NCBI GenBank assembly: GCA_023405135.1
Contig: JAEXYZ010000045.1
Coordinates: 1 to 64,000 of the forward strand
DNA length: 64,000 nt
Source of the DNA: Bacillota bacterium
GTDB taxonomy: Bacteria > Bacillota > Bacilli > Bacillales_A > Planococcaceae
Direction of reading: 5' to 3'
Positions 9,556-17,695 of the stretch are shown piece by piece. Numbering within the stretch: the stretch's first letter is position 1; each line of letters opens with the position of its first letter. Below the pieces are notes generated by a model. The model was not told the origin of the DNA and ran no database searches. It saw only the letters and a list, made by a program, of their open reading frames with translations. The translations under genes were made by a program, and so were the position numbers.

Positions 9556-9586
9556 ACACGTAGTCTGTTAAAGGTTACGTGTTTTT
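9556..9586 (+). terminator. Weak terminator of the ABC exporter pair
   Basis: ACACGTA (9556-9562) pairs with TACGTGT (9576-9582), followed by TTTT. The stem is short. Confidence 0.6.
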
Positions 9587-9638
9587 CTATTAGTTATTAA
9601 AATTATTGCAATATTCAGAGTCATATTCAAAAAATGCA

Positions 9639-9667
9639 TTTACTTCAAATTTCGCCAGTACTATAAT
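9639..9667 (+). promoter_or_regulatory. Sigma-A-type promoter of the rarD-like gene
   Basis: TTTACT (9639-9644), a 17-nt spacer and a perfect TATAAT (9662-9667), ending 41 nt upstream of the start codon. Confidence 0.6.
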
Positions 9668-9708
9668 TGGTTTAGCTTTACGTAAAAAATATTGAGAAGG
9701 TGTAAAAC

Positions 9709-10635
9709 ATGAATAATGAACGAAAAGGGGTTCTTTTTGCCTTTGCCGCCTATGGGATTTGGGGCATCTTCCCGCTGTATTGGAAGCTGCTGGAGCATGT
9801 AGATAGCTTGGAAGTTTTAGTGAGCCGAGTTATTTGGTCATTTATTTTTACAACTCTTTTTGTTCTATTAATTAAACAAAAAAAATTAATTATAGAAGAT
9901 CTAAAATCATTGTGGCTTAATAAAAAGTTATTTTGGACATTATTAGCTGCATCACTAGTTATTTCGTGCAATTGGTACTTGTACATTTTTGCAGTAACCC
10001 ATGACCATGTTGTAGATGCTAGTTTAGGATATTATATTAATCCATTAATCACAGTATTGTTCGGGATGTTTTTCTTTAATGAAAAATTATCTAAATTTCA
10101 GTTAACTTCTGTTTTTATTGCCTTTGCGGGTGTGTTGGTCCTAACAATTGAGTATGGTAAAATACCTTGGCTTGCGTTGTTAATTGCTTTAAGTTTTGCT
10201 TGTTACGGTATGTTAAAGAAGAAAATTTCACTTGATGCTACGCGAGGACTTGTAATTGAAACGTTATTCACATTACCGTTCGCTTTAGTTTATTATATTT
10301 ATCTTATGTCAACTAATAAAATGACGTTTTTACATTTAGATTGGCATACAGATGTATTCTTAATTCTTGGGGGAGTGGTGACTGCTTATCCCCTTATATT
10401 GTTTGCAAAAGGGGCGAAATTGCTCCCACAATATTTAATCGGTTTTATGCAGTATATAACGCCAACAACGGTATTAATCTTAGGGGTTGTCCTATATGAC
10501 GAACCATTTACAAGAGCAGAATTCATTTCTTTCGGTATTATTTGGCTTGCAATTCTTTTGTTTACGATGTCTACCATAATTGAATCAAAGAAACATCATC
10601 AAATTATAAATGATACTGTAAATATGAAGATTTAA
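9709..10635 (+). CDS. rarD: RarD-type EamA-family permease
   Basis: A 308-residue inner-membrane protein with about ten hydrophobic helices, in two five-helix EamA repeats. The start GIWGIFPLYWKLL and the segment YYINPLITVLFG are characteristic of the RarD subfamily (chloramphenicol-sensitivity protein). The family exports metabolites or drugs; no substrate can be assigned here. GAGAAGGTG lies 8 nt before the ATG, with a promoter at 9639-9667. No terminator is obvious before the next gene, so some readthrough is possible. Confidence 0.85.
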   Translation: MNNERKGVLFAFAAYGIWGIFPLYWKLLEHVDSLEVLVSRVIWSFIFTTLFVLLIKQKKLIIEDLKSLWLNKKLFWTLLAASLVISCNWYLYIFAVTHDHVVDASLGYYINPLITVLFGMFFFNEKLSKFQLTSVFIAFAGVLVLTIEYGKIPWLALLIALSFACYGMLKKKISLDATRGLVIETLFTLPFALVYYIYLMSTNKMTFLHLDWHTDVFLILGGVVTAYPLILFAKGAKLLPQYLIGFMQYITPTTVLILGVVLYDEPFTRAEFISFGIIWLAILLFTMSTIIESKKHHQIINDTVNMKI

Positions 10636-10748
10636 TAGGGGGTATATGAGTCAATACCTTTAATAAAAGAGGATTCTATAAAATTTTGTAGAATAAAAAA
10701 ATTAAATACCATTTTCATTTACTTACAATAATACAGGGGGAAGTATGA

Positions 10749-11369
10749 ATGTATGTAAAAATAGGGGATAAAGAGTTTAGTTTTCATCGTGTCGATTTAG
10801 AAGTTTTGAAAACGGGGATTCAAAATATATTTTCTCAATTCGACAAAAAAACGATGCGGGAGTTATTAATGCATCCAAGGTACAAAAGTTTAAAGGAAGA
10901 TTTTGAATGTAAATATGAGCAGTTTTTAGATGATCCAGCTGGTGATGTTTTGCTCACTTTAAAGAAAAATGGAGATTCGCTTTATAAACTTTTTTTAAAT
11001 AATTATGGGGATTTAGTTTATTCACAATTTGTAGTTCAAGGAAATGAAACACTTCTAAATAAAACTGGAATCTACATGATTATCGTAAATGAAGAACTTG
11101 TTTTTACCGGCGTTTGTTCAAACTCTTTTAGGCTAAGGTTTAATCAGCATATTGGCAACCTATCACCTAAATGCTGCTTTAAAGATGGAACTGCCACCCA
11201 TTGTCATATTAATGCGAAGATTACAGAATCACTTCCAAATGCAAAAATACATTTTAAAATTTGTCCTATGAAAAATATGGACGAAACGAAAAAAATAAAG
11301 AATGCAATCATTAATCGATTTGAGCCAGTTTGGAATTTACGATTTGGTAGAGAAGAGTTGCCTATATAA
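10749..11369 (+). CDS. GIY-YIG-like nuclease-fold protein of unknown role
   Basis: A 206-residue protein. Residues 1-100 match nothing I recognise. Residues 105-200 look like a divergent GIY-YIG domain: GIY at 107-109, VFTG at 118-121 in place of Y-[IV]-G, Arg128/Arg130, His134, candidate metal ligand Glu179, and the closing PVWN at 194-197. Several Cys/His residues (KCCFKDG, THCHINAK) sit in the middle and could bind metal. GGGGGAAG precedes the ATG. It stands alone between rarD and ccdA. It could be a repair or restriction-type endonuclease or an inactive DNA-binding relative. Confidence 0.6.
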   Translation: MYVKIGDKEFSFHRVDLEVLKTGIQNIFSQFDKKTMRELLMHPRYKSLKEDFECKYEQFLDDPAGDVLLTLKKNGDSLYKLFLNNYGDLVYSQFVVQGNETLLNKTGIYMIIVNEELVFTGVCSNSFRLRFNQHIGNLSPKCCFKDGTATHCHINAKITESLPNAKIHFKICPMKNMDETKKIKNAIINRFEPVWNLRFGREELPI

Positions 11370-11598
11370 TAGGGAAATAGTTTATCTTAAATTTATTTTA
11401 TTAGAGAGTGAAATATAATTTCTTTTCATTACATAGTATGTATTATTATGATATCCTTTAAAGATAATGGTATTCTAATATCTGATATTCTCTTTGCACT
11501 TTTGAATTTCTGTCAAGAAAAATTCACAATGAAGTCAAGGAATATATACAAAATATTTGGTACGATGGAGACATTAATTGTAAGGAGCGAATAACATC
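11370..11598 (+). other. AT-rich intergenic region upstream of ccdA
   Basis: About 230 bp without a convincing ORF or terminator. Possible -10-like elements occur near 11543, but none has a well-spaced -35 box, so I do not call a promoter. Confidence 0.4.
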
Positions 11599-12309
11599 AT
11601 GAATTCAGATATTAATGTCTTTTTAGCATTCGGTGCTGGATTTTTAAGTTTTATTTCACCATGTACATTACCACTTTATCCTGCTTTTTTGTCTTATATT
11701 ACCGGCATGAGCTACGATGAAATGAAAAATGAAAAGGGTATGTTACAAAAAAGAGCAATTTTACATACGCTATTTTTCTTAGTTGGTTTTTCTATTATTT
11801 TCATTGCAATCGGTTTCAGTACATCGTTAGCAAGGGAATTTTTCATAGGTTATCAAGATTTAATTCGACAAATCGGTGCTATTTTAATTGTTATATTTGG
11901 TTTAATGATTGTTGGATTACTACAAATTGATTTTCTAATGAAAGATCGCAAATTCCAATTTAAAAGTCGACCATCAGGCTATTTCGGTTCGTTATTAATT
12001 GGTTTTGCATTTGCTGCAGGATGGACACCTTGTACAGGGCCAATATTAGCTTCAATTATTCTTTTAGCTGGGTCAAATCCTGAGTCGGCCATGTGGTATA
12101 TGCTTGCCTATTATTTTGGATTTGCAATTCCATTCTTTGTTTTATCATTCTTTATATCAAAATTAGGTTGGATTCGTAAGCATAGCCAAAAAATTGTTAA
12201 AATTGGTGGCTATATAATGATTGCAGTAGGTATTCTATTATTCTTTAATGGATTAGAATATATCACTCGTCTTTTATTACCAATTTTCGGTGGGTTCACT
12301 GGCTTCTAA
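11599..12309 (+). CDS. ccdA: CcdA, thiol-disulfide membrane electron carrier
   Basis: A 236-residue, six-helix protein of the DsbD transmembrane-domain family. It passes reducing power from cytoplasmic thioredoxin across the membrane, for cytochrome c maturation and for spore development in Bacillus. The two redox cysteines are visible in the pseudo-repeats ISPCTLPLYP (Cys22) and WTPCTGP (near residue 144). AAGGAGCG precedes the ATG. The downstream order ccdA, CheY-like ccdB, ccdC and DUF2621 repeats the Bacillus subtilis ccdA-yneI-yneJ-yneK neighbourhood, which strengthens the call. A dispersed repeat is inserted directly after its stop codon. Confidence 0.93.
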   Translation: MNSDINVFLAFGAGFLSFISPCTLPLYPAFLSYITGMSYDEMKNEKGMLQKRAILHTLFFLVGFSIIFIAIGFSTSLAREFFIGYQDLIRQIGAILIVIFGLMIVGLLQIDFLMKDRKFQFKSRPSGYFGSLLIGFAFAAGWTPCTGPILASIILLAGSNPESAMWYMLAYYFGFAIPFFVLSFFISKLGWIRKHSQKIVKIGGYIMIAVGILLFFNGLEYITRLLLPIFGGFTGF

Positions 12310-12311
12310 GG

Positions 12312-12493
12312 AACAAAAGCGCAAGCGCCCTGCTTCTGCGGATACTCGTCGCAAAAAGGCTTTTGCTTAGCCTCGACAAGCGCTGGAGGGACCTGACGAG
12401 TGTGCTCGCACCCGTGGGAAGGTACCGAAGCGACCTCGAGGGGCTGGGTGGCTTGCGCTAGAGGTAGAATTTACTTTTTCCAAATGGTTATCC
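12312..12493 (+). repeat. Dispersed palindrome-ended repeat, copy 1
   Basis: A GC-richer element in AT-rich surroundings, bounded by AGCGCAAGC (12318-12326) and GCTTGCGCT (12451-12459), a perfect 9-bp inverted repeat. It contains internal dyads and no ORF. It continues into ACTTTTTCCAAATGGTTA (12473-12490), which recurs next to copy 3. It resembles the non-coding MITE-like or REP-like repeats scattered through Bacillaceae intergenic regions. It separates ccdA from ccdB. Confidence 0.75.
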
Positions 12494-12593
12494 ACAAAGC
12501 GAAATTTTAAAAATTTCCTTAACAAATAAAAAAATTCAATTATTTTAAAATAACTATTTATTATTAGTTTGAAGTTTTTAAGAAGGGGAATGA

Positions 12594-12968
12594 ATGATGC
12601 CTACAGTTTTAATAGTTGATGATGCGCTTTTTATGCGAGTAGCAGTTGGCAATATGTTCAAAGAGTGGGGATTTGAAGTTGTAGGTGAAGCTTCAAACGG
12701 TAGAGAAGCTGTAGAACTTTATAAAGAGCTACAACCAGATCTTGTCACGATGGATATAACGATGCCTGTAATGTCAGGTTTAGATGCCGTAAAAGAGATT
12801 ATTCCGCAATATCCAGATGCTAATATTATTATGGTAACGGCGCTAGGTCAACAAAGAATTATTGTTGAAGCAATTGAAGAGGGAGCAAAGGATTTTATAA
12901 CAAAGCCTTTTGAGCCGAATCAATTAAAAATGGTTGTTGATAATATTTTAGGCACATATGAACCTTAA
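12594..12968 (+). CDS. ccdB: CheY-like single-domain response regulator (YneI/CcdB type)
   Basis: A 124-residue receiver domain with no output domain. The acidic pocket (VDDALF), the phospho-acceptor Asp in VTMDITMP, the Thr in MVTALG and the Lys in TKPFEP are all present, so it should be phosphorylatable. AGAAGGGG precedes tandem ATG codons at 12594 and 12597; either could be used. It lies between ccdA and ccdC as in B. subtilis, where this gene is not required for cytochrome c synthesis. Its own terminator separates it from ccdC. The cognate kinase is not in the window. Confidence 0.85.
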   Translation: MMPTVLIVDDALFMRVAVGNMFKEWGFEVVGEASNGREAVELYKELQPDLVTMDITMPVMSGLDAVKEIIPQYPDANIIMVTALGQQRIIVEAIEEGAKDFITKPFEPNQLKMVVDNILGTYEP

Positions 12969-12980
12969 AAAGTATTAACA

Positions 12981-13024
12981 AAATCCTGTCCGATAAGGTT
13001 ACCTTTTCGACAGGATTTATTTTT
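12981..13024 (+). terminator. Terminator after the CheY-like gene
   Basis: AAATCCTGTC (12981-12990) pairs with GACAGGATTT (13009-13018), followed by ATTTTTTC. Confidence 0.85.
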
Positions 13025-13116
13025 TCTTTAGTTTTATGTGGAAATAATATGATAAATAAGGTATTATCAATACGTTATTTTAAATAAAGAGAGAAAAAAA
13101 GAGGAGGGAAGAATCC

Positions 13117-13605
13117 ATGTTAGCTAAGATTCCTTCTCATTACTTAATTATTGGATCAACATTTTTAGCGATATTTATGGGAATGTTTGTAATGTTTGTA
13201 CGTGTACGTTCTCAAAAGAAACCAGTTAGTGCAAGGAAAATATTAATTCCTCCAATTGCAATGTCGACAGGAGCATTAATGTTTATTTTTGAACCTTTTC
13301 GGGTGGCACCAATTAGAATATTGGAAGCAGTTGTAGTAGGGATTATCTTTTCAACAGTGTTAATTGCGACATCTAAGTTTGAAGTTCGTGAAAATGATAT
13401 TTATTTAAAGCGTTCTAAAGCTTTTTTCTTTATATTAGCTGGATTATTAATTATCCGAGTCGTTGCAAAATCTGTCATGTCAAGTTCGGTTGATGTTGGG
13501 GAATTAGGCGGTATGTTTTGGATACTGGCATTTTCTATGATCTGGCCATGGCGAATGGCGATGTTTATTCAATATAAAAAAATTAAAAAAATGTCCGCCA
13601 TTTAA
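13117..13605 (+). CDS. ccdC: CcdC-family membrane protein
   Basis: A 162-residue membrane protein with four or five hydrophobic helices. Its layout and length match the CcdC/YneJ family found next to ccdA in Bacilli. Recognisable segments are KKPVSARKILIPPIAMSTG and FEPFRVAPIRI. Its biochemical role is unknown; in B. subtilis it is dispensable for cytochrome c synthesis despite its name. GAGGAGGGAAG precedes the ATG. A strong hairpin ends transcription against the convergent yneK-like gene. Confidence 0.82.
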   Translation: MLAKIPSHYLIIGSTFLAIFMGMFVMFVRVRSQKKPVSARKILIPPIAMSTGALMFIFEPFRVAPIRILEAVVVGIIFSTVLIATSKFEVRENDIYLKRSKAFFFILAGLLIIRVVAKSVMSSSVDVGELGGMFWILAFSMIWPWRMAMFIQYKKIKKMSAI

Positions 13606-13609
13606 AAAT

Positions 13610-13656
13610 GGGGGTGTTCAAAAAGTAAAAATTTTTGGACACCCCCTCTTTCTTTT
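13610..13656 (+). terminator. Terminator of ccdC
   Basis: GGGGGTGTTC (13610-13619) pairs with GGACACCCCC (13637-13646), with AAAAA/TTTTT inside the stem and TCTTTCTTTT after it. Confidence 0.88.
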
Positions 13657-13697
13657 AGTAAATAGTTACTCTCTTTGTTTGCATTTATGTAGAAGAT

Positions 13698-14129
13698 TTA
13701 CTCGAAATAACGCTCATATGGCGTAACATCAATACGCATTTCATCAAGCTTTTTTCTTAAAAATTTGTGGTCACGTTTTGGTGTAGCTTGAATGTATCCT
13801 CTTATAATTAAATCGTTCGTAATTGCGTTTGCACGTTCTTTTAAAGCAATTTCTCCAATTTTCCCTGCAATTTTTTCTTTAGCTACTTGTCTAAATAAAT
13901 CAGGTACAGGGCTTACTAATTCATTTAATAATTCCTTTTCATGTTCTCCCCATAAATGGATCGTTTTGTCTAAATAATAATTTTGCCAATCTAAATCTGA
14001 TTTTCCATCTTGTTTTGGTAATGCCTTTAAAAATTTTCGGAACATAAAAAATCCGCCAATCCCCATCAACGTAATTAGGACGACAACCCAAAATAATATA
14101 AACCATAAAAACCAACCTTCTAAATTCAA
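13698..14129 (-). CDS. yneK: DUF2621 family membrane-anchored protein (YneK type)
   Basis: A 143-residue protein with one N-terminal transmembrane helix (about residues 5-30, WFLWFILFWVVVLITLMGIGG) and a charged cytoplasmic-type domain. It belongs to the conserved Bacillus family placed beside the ccd genes; function unknown. The frame is open to an ATG at 14156, but that start has no ribosome site. AGAGGTG lies six bases before the TTG at 14129, giving a product that begins MNLEGWF, so I prefer the TTG. It is convergent with ccdC. Confidence 0.75.
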   Translation of the reverse strand: MNLEGWFLWFILFWVVVLITLMGIGGFFMFRKFLKALPKQDGKSDLDWQNYYLDKTIHLWGEHEKELLNELVSPVPDLFRQVAKEKIAGKIGEIALKERANAITNDLIIRGYIQATPKRDHKFLRKKLDEMRIDVTPYERYFE

Positions 14130-14258
14130 AACGTTCACCTCTTTAACTTCACTCATAACCCATAACCATTATAAAAGGAACTTTAAAAGTTTTCACTAGG
14201 TTTGTCTCCTTTTGTCTGGAAAAACGATATATAACAAAGTGAAAGGAGGTGGAAAACG

Positions 14259-14477
14259 ATGGCAGCATTTAATTTTGAAAGTGCTACATTAAAATTAAAC
14301 TTCGAAACAGGAGTCGATGAGCAAGGTAAGCCTGTACTTACTTCTAAAACTTATCGAAATGTTCGTCCGAATTTAGAAGCATCTAAATTAGCTTCAGTTG
14401 CGCAAGCAATTTCAAGTCTTACTAAATATCCACTTTATGATGTACAGCGCAGCGTAACAGAATCCATTGAAATGTAA
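14259..14477 (+). CDS. DUF1659 family small protein
   Basis: A 72-residue protein of the DUF1659 family: predicted beta-rich N-terminal half (ATLKLNFETGVDEQGKP) and a helical C-terminus. There is no signal peptide, membrane helix or recognisable catalytic residue. AAAGGAGGTGG, a near-perfect ribosome site, lies 6 nt upstream and suggests high expression. It starts a run of three tiny genes (DUF1659, DUF2922, YvrJ) recurrent in Bacilli. Its role is unknown. Confidence 0.8.
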   Translation: MAAFNFESATLKLNFETGVDEQGKPVLTSKTYRNVRPNLEASKLASVAQAISSLTKYPLYDVQRSVTESIEM

Positions 14478-14498
14478 TACGGAAAGGAGAGGGAATCA

Positions 14499-14723
14499 AT
14501 GGCAAAAGTATTAGAATTGAATTTCAATACCGCAAATGGTAAGACAATGACTATTTCTGTTAATGACCCAAAAGAAAATTTAACTATTTCTGAAGTAGCA
14601 ACTGCCATGCAAACAATTATTAGTCAAGATGTTTTTCACAATGAAGGTAATGGGTTAGTTGCAATTAATCAAGCACGTATTATTGATCGAAATGTTTCAC
14701 AATTTGATCTATCTCAAGTTTAA
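14499..14723 (+). CDS. DUF2922 family small protein
   Basis: A 74-residue protein of the DUF2922 family, starting 21 nt after the DUF1659 gene and probably co-transcribed with it. The pattern LELNFNTANGKTMTISV, then DPKENLTISEVATAMQTII, is the usual family core. It is cytoplasmic by composition, with no known activity. GGAAAGGAGAGGGA gives a strong ribosome site. It shares an alternating beta layout with DUF1659, so the two may be distant relatives or partners; that is an inference. Confidence 0.8.
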   Translation: MAKVLELNFNTANGKTMTISVNDPKENLTISEVATAMQTIISQDVFHNEGNGLVAINQARIIDRNVSQFDLSQV

Positions 14724-14744
14724 TTTTTAATATTTAAAATCAAG

Positions 14745-14783
14745 GCCGGCAATTTCCAATTCATTTGGATTTGTCGGCTTTTC
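14745..14783 (+). terminator. Terminator or attenuator inside the small-gene trio
   Basis: GCCGGCAATTTCCAA (14745-14759) pairs with TTGGATTTGTCGGC (14765-14778), then TTTTC. It lies between the DUF2922 gene and the YvrJ-like gene. Confidence 0.8.
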
Positions 14784-14809
14784 TTAAACTTTGAAGGGAG
14801 AGGACAAGG

Positions 14810-14938
14810 ATGGAACAATGGGTAATGCTAGTTCAAGAAATAGGTTTTCCAATACTCGTTTCATTTTATCTGTTGTACCGTATTGAGACTAAACTTGAAG
14901 CAATTCACACAACACTCTTATCTTTTAACAAAAATTAA
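14810..14938 (+). CDS. YvrJ family small membrane protein
   Basis: A 42-residue ORF with the YvrJ pattern: an N-terminal hydrophobic helix (VLVQEIGFPILVSFYLLYR) followed by ETKLEAI and a short polar tail. GGGAGAGGACAAGG precedes the ATG at 14810. It probably sits in the membrane with its tail in the cytoplasm. Some YvrJ proteins resemble phage holin-like or bacteriocin-like small proteins; function unproven. It is the third member of the DUF1659-DUF2922-YvrJ set, separated from the other two by a hairpin. Confidence 0.75.
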   Translation: MEQWVMLVQEIGFPILVSFYLLYRIETKLEAIHTTLLSFNKN

Positions 14939-15052
14939 ATTTGAAATGTGAAAGTGAACTTCACAAATTTGTTCGATTAGTGTCAATTCGAAAGGTTGTA
15001 CTATTACAAGTATTTCGATAAGATGAAAGCAGTACTAGAGGGAGTGAACGCA

Positions 15053-15667
15053 ATGAAGAAAAATTTAATTTATCTTGTCGGAATACTTTTGCTAACAACT
15101 GTTTTAGGAGCATGTAGCAATTATAAATTTAAAGGTAATATAAATTATGAGGTAGAAGATTTTAAGGCGACTAATCATCGTGGAGAAACAGTAACACTCG
15201 AAAGTTTAAAAGGTAAACCATGGATTGCTATGTTCATGTTCACTAACTGCACAACGATTTGTCAACCAATGACATTTAATATGACGACAATCCAAGAGAA
15301 ATTAGCTGAACGTGGTGTAGAAGATTATAATATTGTTGGATTCTCAGTCGATCCTGCAAACGACACACCAGAAGTTTTAGCAAAATACTTAGACCATTTT
15401 TCGGTACCTGATGAGTCAAAATGGAATTTAGTTACTGGCTACGATCAAAAATTCATTGAACAATTTTCTGTAAATTCATTTAAACAAATAGCGAAAAAGC
15501 CTGAAAATGATGACCAAGTAATTCATAGTGCTAGATTTTTTATCGTTGATGAAAACGGAATTGCTGTAAAAGATTATCTAGGTTATGATGAATCTGAAGA
15601 AGGCGTACCATACGATACAATCGCAATTGATTTAGAAACTTTAATTGAAGAACGTCTAGGAAAATAA
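15053..15667 (+). CDS. SCO1/SenC-family copper lipoprotein for cytochrome oxidase assembly
   Basis: A 204-residue membrane-anchored thioredoxin-fold protein that delivers copper to the CuA site of cytochrome c oxidase. Residues 1-20 form a lipoprotein signal and the lipobox LGAC makes Cys21 the lipidated residue. Copper ligands Cys66 and Cys70 (CTTIC) and His158 (VIHSARFF) are present. The usual Pro after the first Cys is absent, as in some Bacillus relatives. GAGGGAG precedes the ATG at 15053, which I prefer to the upstream ATGs. It resembles B. subtilis YpmQ (BsSco). Its nearness to ccdABC fits a respiratory assembly theme. Confidence 0.88.
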   Translation: MKKNLIYLVGILLLTTVLGACSNYKFKGNINYEVEDFKATNHRGETVTLESLKGKPWIAMFMFTNCTTICQPMTFNMTTIQEKLAERGVEDYNIVGFSVDPANDTPEVLAKYLDHFSVPDESKWNLVTGYDQKFIEQFSVNSFKQIAKKPENDDQVIHSARFFIVDENGIAVKDYLGYDESEEGVPYDTIAIDLETLIEERLGK

Positions 15668-15680
15668 AATTAAAATTTAA

Positions 15681-15722
15681 AACTGCTAATAAGAATTATT
15701 ATTCTTACTAGCAGTTTTTTTT
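15681..15722 (+). terminator. Terminator of the SCO gene
   Basis: AACTGCTAATAAGAAT (15681-15696) pairs with ATTCTTACTAGCAGTT (15701-15716) with one mismatch, followed by a run of T. Confidence 0.88.
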
Positions 15723-15787
15723 ATGGGAATAAATTAATTTATTTTGAAGAAAATAATAAAGTAAATTACAAATGGAGGTAGAGATTT

Positions 15788-16219
15788 ATGAAAACTGTTT
15801 CGGATATTATGTCAAGAAATATTAAAGTTTGTGCACCGCATGATTCTGTAACTGAAGCGGCGAAAATTATGCGTGATATTGAATGTGGTTCTGTACCAGT
15901 ATGTGAAGGTAAAAAAGTTGTCGGTATTATTACTGACCGTGACATCGTACTTACTGTCGTAGCAGATGGCAAAGATAGTAATCAAGTACATTGTCATGAT
16001 TGTATGACAACAGATGTAGTAACGTGCTCTTCTGATACGGATATTCACGAATGTGCTCGTCTAATGTCACAAAATCAAATTCGTCGTATTCCGGTTGTTG
16101 AAAATGGCGAAATTGTTGGCATTTGTGCTATTGCAGACTTAGCAAGAGAAAATATTTTTGTAAATGAAGCTGGACAAGCTTTAAGTGAAATTTCTGAGCA
16201 CTCTCGATACGATCACTAA
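15788..16219 (+). CDS. CBS-domain-pair protein (YhcV type)
   Basis: A 143-residue protein made almost entirely of two CBS motifs (about residues 8-60 and 72-128), forming one Bateman module that binds adenosyl ligands such as AMP, ATP or SAM. ITDRDIV is the typical nucleotide-binding turn of the first motif. A Cys/His-rich linker (QVHCHDCMTTDVVTC) joins the motifs and could be redox- or metal-sensitive. GGAGGTAGAG precedes the ATG. It resembles the stress-induced B. subtilis YhcV, but I could not find a SigB promoter here. Confidence 0.82.
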   Translation: MKTVSDIMSRNIKVCAPHDSVTEAAKIMRDIECGSVPVCEGKKVVGIITDRDIVLTVVADGKDSNQVHCHDCMTTDVVTCSSDTDIHECARLMSQNQIRRIPVVENGEIVGICAIADLARENIFVNEAGQALSEISEHSRYDH

Positions 16220-16225
16220 TAGAAA

Positions 16226-16370
16226 AGTGGAAGCGCCCTGGTAAGCCTCGTCTTGCTGCATGCATGTGGTGGGCGGCAATTTATGATCAGTAAGCGTCCT
16301 CATATTGTGTGAGCCTCAGTTGCTTGTAGGACCTTGCGAGCACACTTAGGAGTGGAAGACTTGCGCTAGA
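16226..16370 (+). repeat. Dispersed palindrome-ended repeat, copy 2 (diverged)
   Basis: A second member of the repeat at 12312-12493. The left end AGTGGAAGCGCC (16226-16237) and right end ACTTGCGCTAGA (16359-16370) echo the termini of copy 1. The interior keeps fragments such as GACCTTGCGAG-like and CGAGCACAC-like segments. The conserved ACTTTTTCCAAATGG flank is missing. It has no coding capacity. Confidence 0.55.
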
Positions 16371-16389
16371 CATTTTAATAAAAAATAAT

Positions 16390-16424
16390 AAGTCGACAAA
16401 GTTGCAATTCTTCTTTGTCGACTT
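16390..16424. terminator. Bidirectional terminator between the CBS gene and metI
   Basis: AAGTCGACAAAG (16390-16401) and CTTTGTCGACTT (16413-16424) form a perfect 12-bp stem, with TTT to the right and AT-rich sequence to the left. It serves the convergent CBS-protein gene and metI. Confidence 0.85.
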
Positions 16425-16450
16425 TTTATATGCTTTTCGAGCATTACATA

Positions 16451-17557
16451 TTAAAATTCGTTTCTTAGCTGATCGAATACTTGTTTTAAATCTGCAATAA
16501 TATCTTCTGTTTCTTCCACACCTACAGAGAAACGTAACAAGCGGTCATCTACACCACGAGCAAGTCGTTCTTCGTAAGGAATATCAGCATGTGTTTGGGT
16601 AGCAGGGTACGTAATAAAGCTTTCTACACCGCCTAAGCTTTCTGCAAAGGTAATTAATTGCATGCGTTGTAAAAACGGATTGACCATTTCAGCATCCTTT
16701 ACTCGGAATGATAACATTCCACCTTTACCTGTATATAAGACATCCGTTACAAGAGGCTCGCTTTCTAAATAAGCAGCTACTTTTTTACCGTTTTCATCAT
16801 GTTGTTTTAAACGAAGATGCATCGTTTTTAAGCCGCGAATAACTAACCAGCTATCCATTGGAGAAAGTACAAGTCCCATTCCATTGTGGGCAAATGCTAA
16901 TTTGTCGCAAAGTTCTTGTCCTTTTGCAATAACAAGCCCTGCAAGTACATCATTATGACCAGCAATGTATTTCGTTGCGCTATGAAGTACAATATCAGCA
17001 CCATGTTCGATTGGACGCTGGAAATATGGTGTATAGAATGTATTATCAACAATGTATAACAAATTATGTTTTTTGCAAATTGCAGCAAAATAATCTAAAT
17101 CAAATTCTAACATTAGTGGATTTGTTGGCGTTTCAAGGAAAATGGCTTTCGTATTTTCATTAACTAAGCTTTCAACTTCCTCTAAGGAAGAGAAATAAAC
17201 GGGACGAATATTGTACGTTTCGCCAAAAGTTTTAAGTAAACGATATGTGCCACCATAAATATCGTCAGGAAGAATAATTTCATCACCTGGTTTAAATAAT
17301 GATAGAACAAGTTGTACAGCAGCCATACCTGAACTACATGCAAATCCTGCATCACCATTTTCTAAATCAGCAATACCACGTTCTAAAATTTCACGTGTAG
17401 GATTTTTTGTACGAGTATAATCATAACCTGTTGACTGTCCAATTCCTGCATGTTTATAAGCAGTAGACATATAAATTGGTGGGTTAACTGCACCAGTTTT
17501 TGCATCACTTAAATTACCTAATTGAACTAACTTTGTCTCAATTGATTGTTTTGTCAC
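16451..17557 (-). CDS. metI: MetI-type PLP enzyme (cystathionine gamma-synthase / O-acyl-homoserine sulfhydrylase)
   Basis: A 368-residue enzyme of methionine synthesis. It joins an O-acyl-homoserine to cysteine (or sulfide), with pyridoxal phosphate. The PLP lysine is in SATKYIAGHND, the phosphate-binding tyrosine and arginine in YDYTRTKNPTR, and FAESLGGVESFITYPATQTH near the end is diagnostic of the Cys/Met metabolism family. The sequence agrees closely with B. subtilis MetI. A GTG at 17557 preceded by AAAGAGTGAG is the best start; upstream ATGs at 17581 and 17635 have no ribosome site. In Bacillus metI has an S-box leader and is followed by metC. Here I see neither. Confidence 0.88.
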   Translation of the reverse strand: MTKQSIETKLVQLGNLSDAKTGAVNPPIYMSTAYKHAGIGQSTGYDYTRTKNPTREILERGIADLENGDAGFACSSGMAAVQLVLSLFKPGDEIILPDDIYGGTYRLLKTFGETYNIRPVYFSSLEEVESLVNENTKAIFLETPTNPLMLEFDLDYFAAICKKHNLLYIVDNTFYTPYFQRPIEHGADIVLHSATKYIAGHNDVLAGLVIAKGQELCDKLAFAHNGMGLVLSPMDSWLVIRGLKTMHLRLKQHDENGKKVAAYLESEPLVTDVLYTGKGGMLSFRVKDAEMVNPFLQRMQLITFAESLGGVESFITYPATQTHADIPYEERLARGVDDRLLRFSVGVEETEDIIADLKQVFDQLRNEF

Positions 17558-17695
17558 TATACTCACTCTTTCTTCTATCATATGTACATTTAACGAAACA
17601 TTAAGAATGAATCGATTATTTATACAATTTATCATGTTAATTTATTAAAAACAACAGTGTTCAAGTAATAATTTTAATAAAATCGGTATCTTTAC

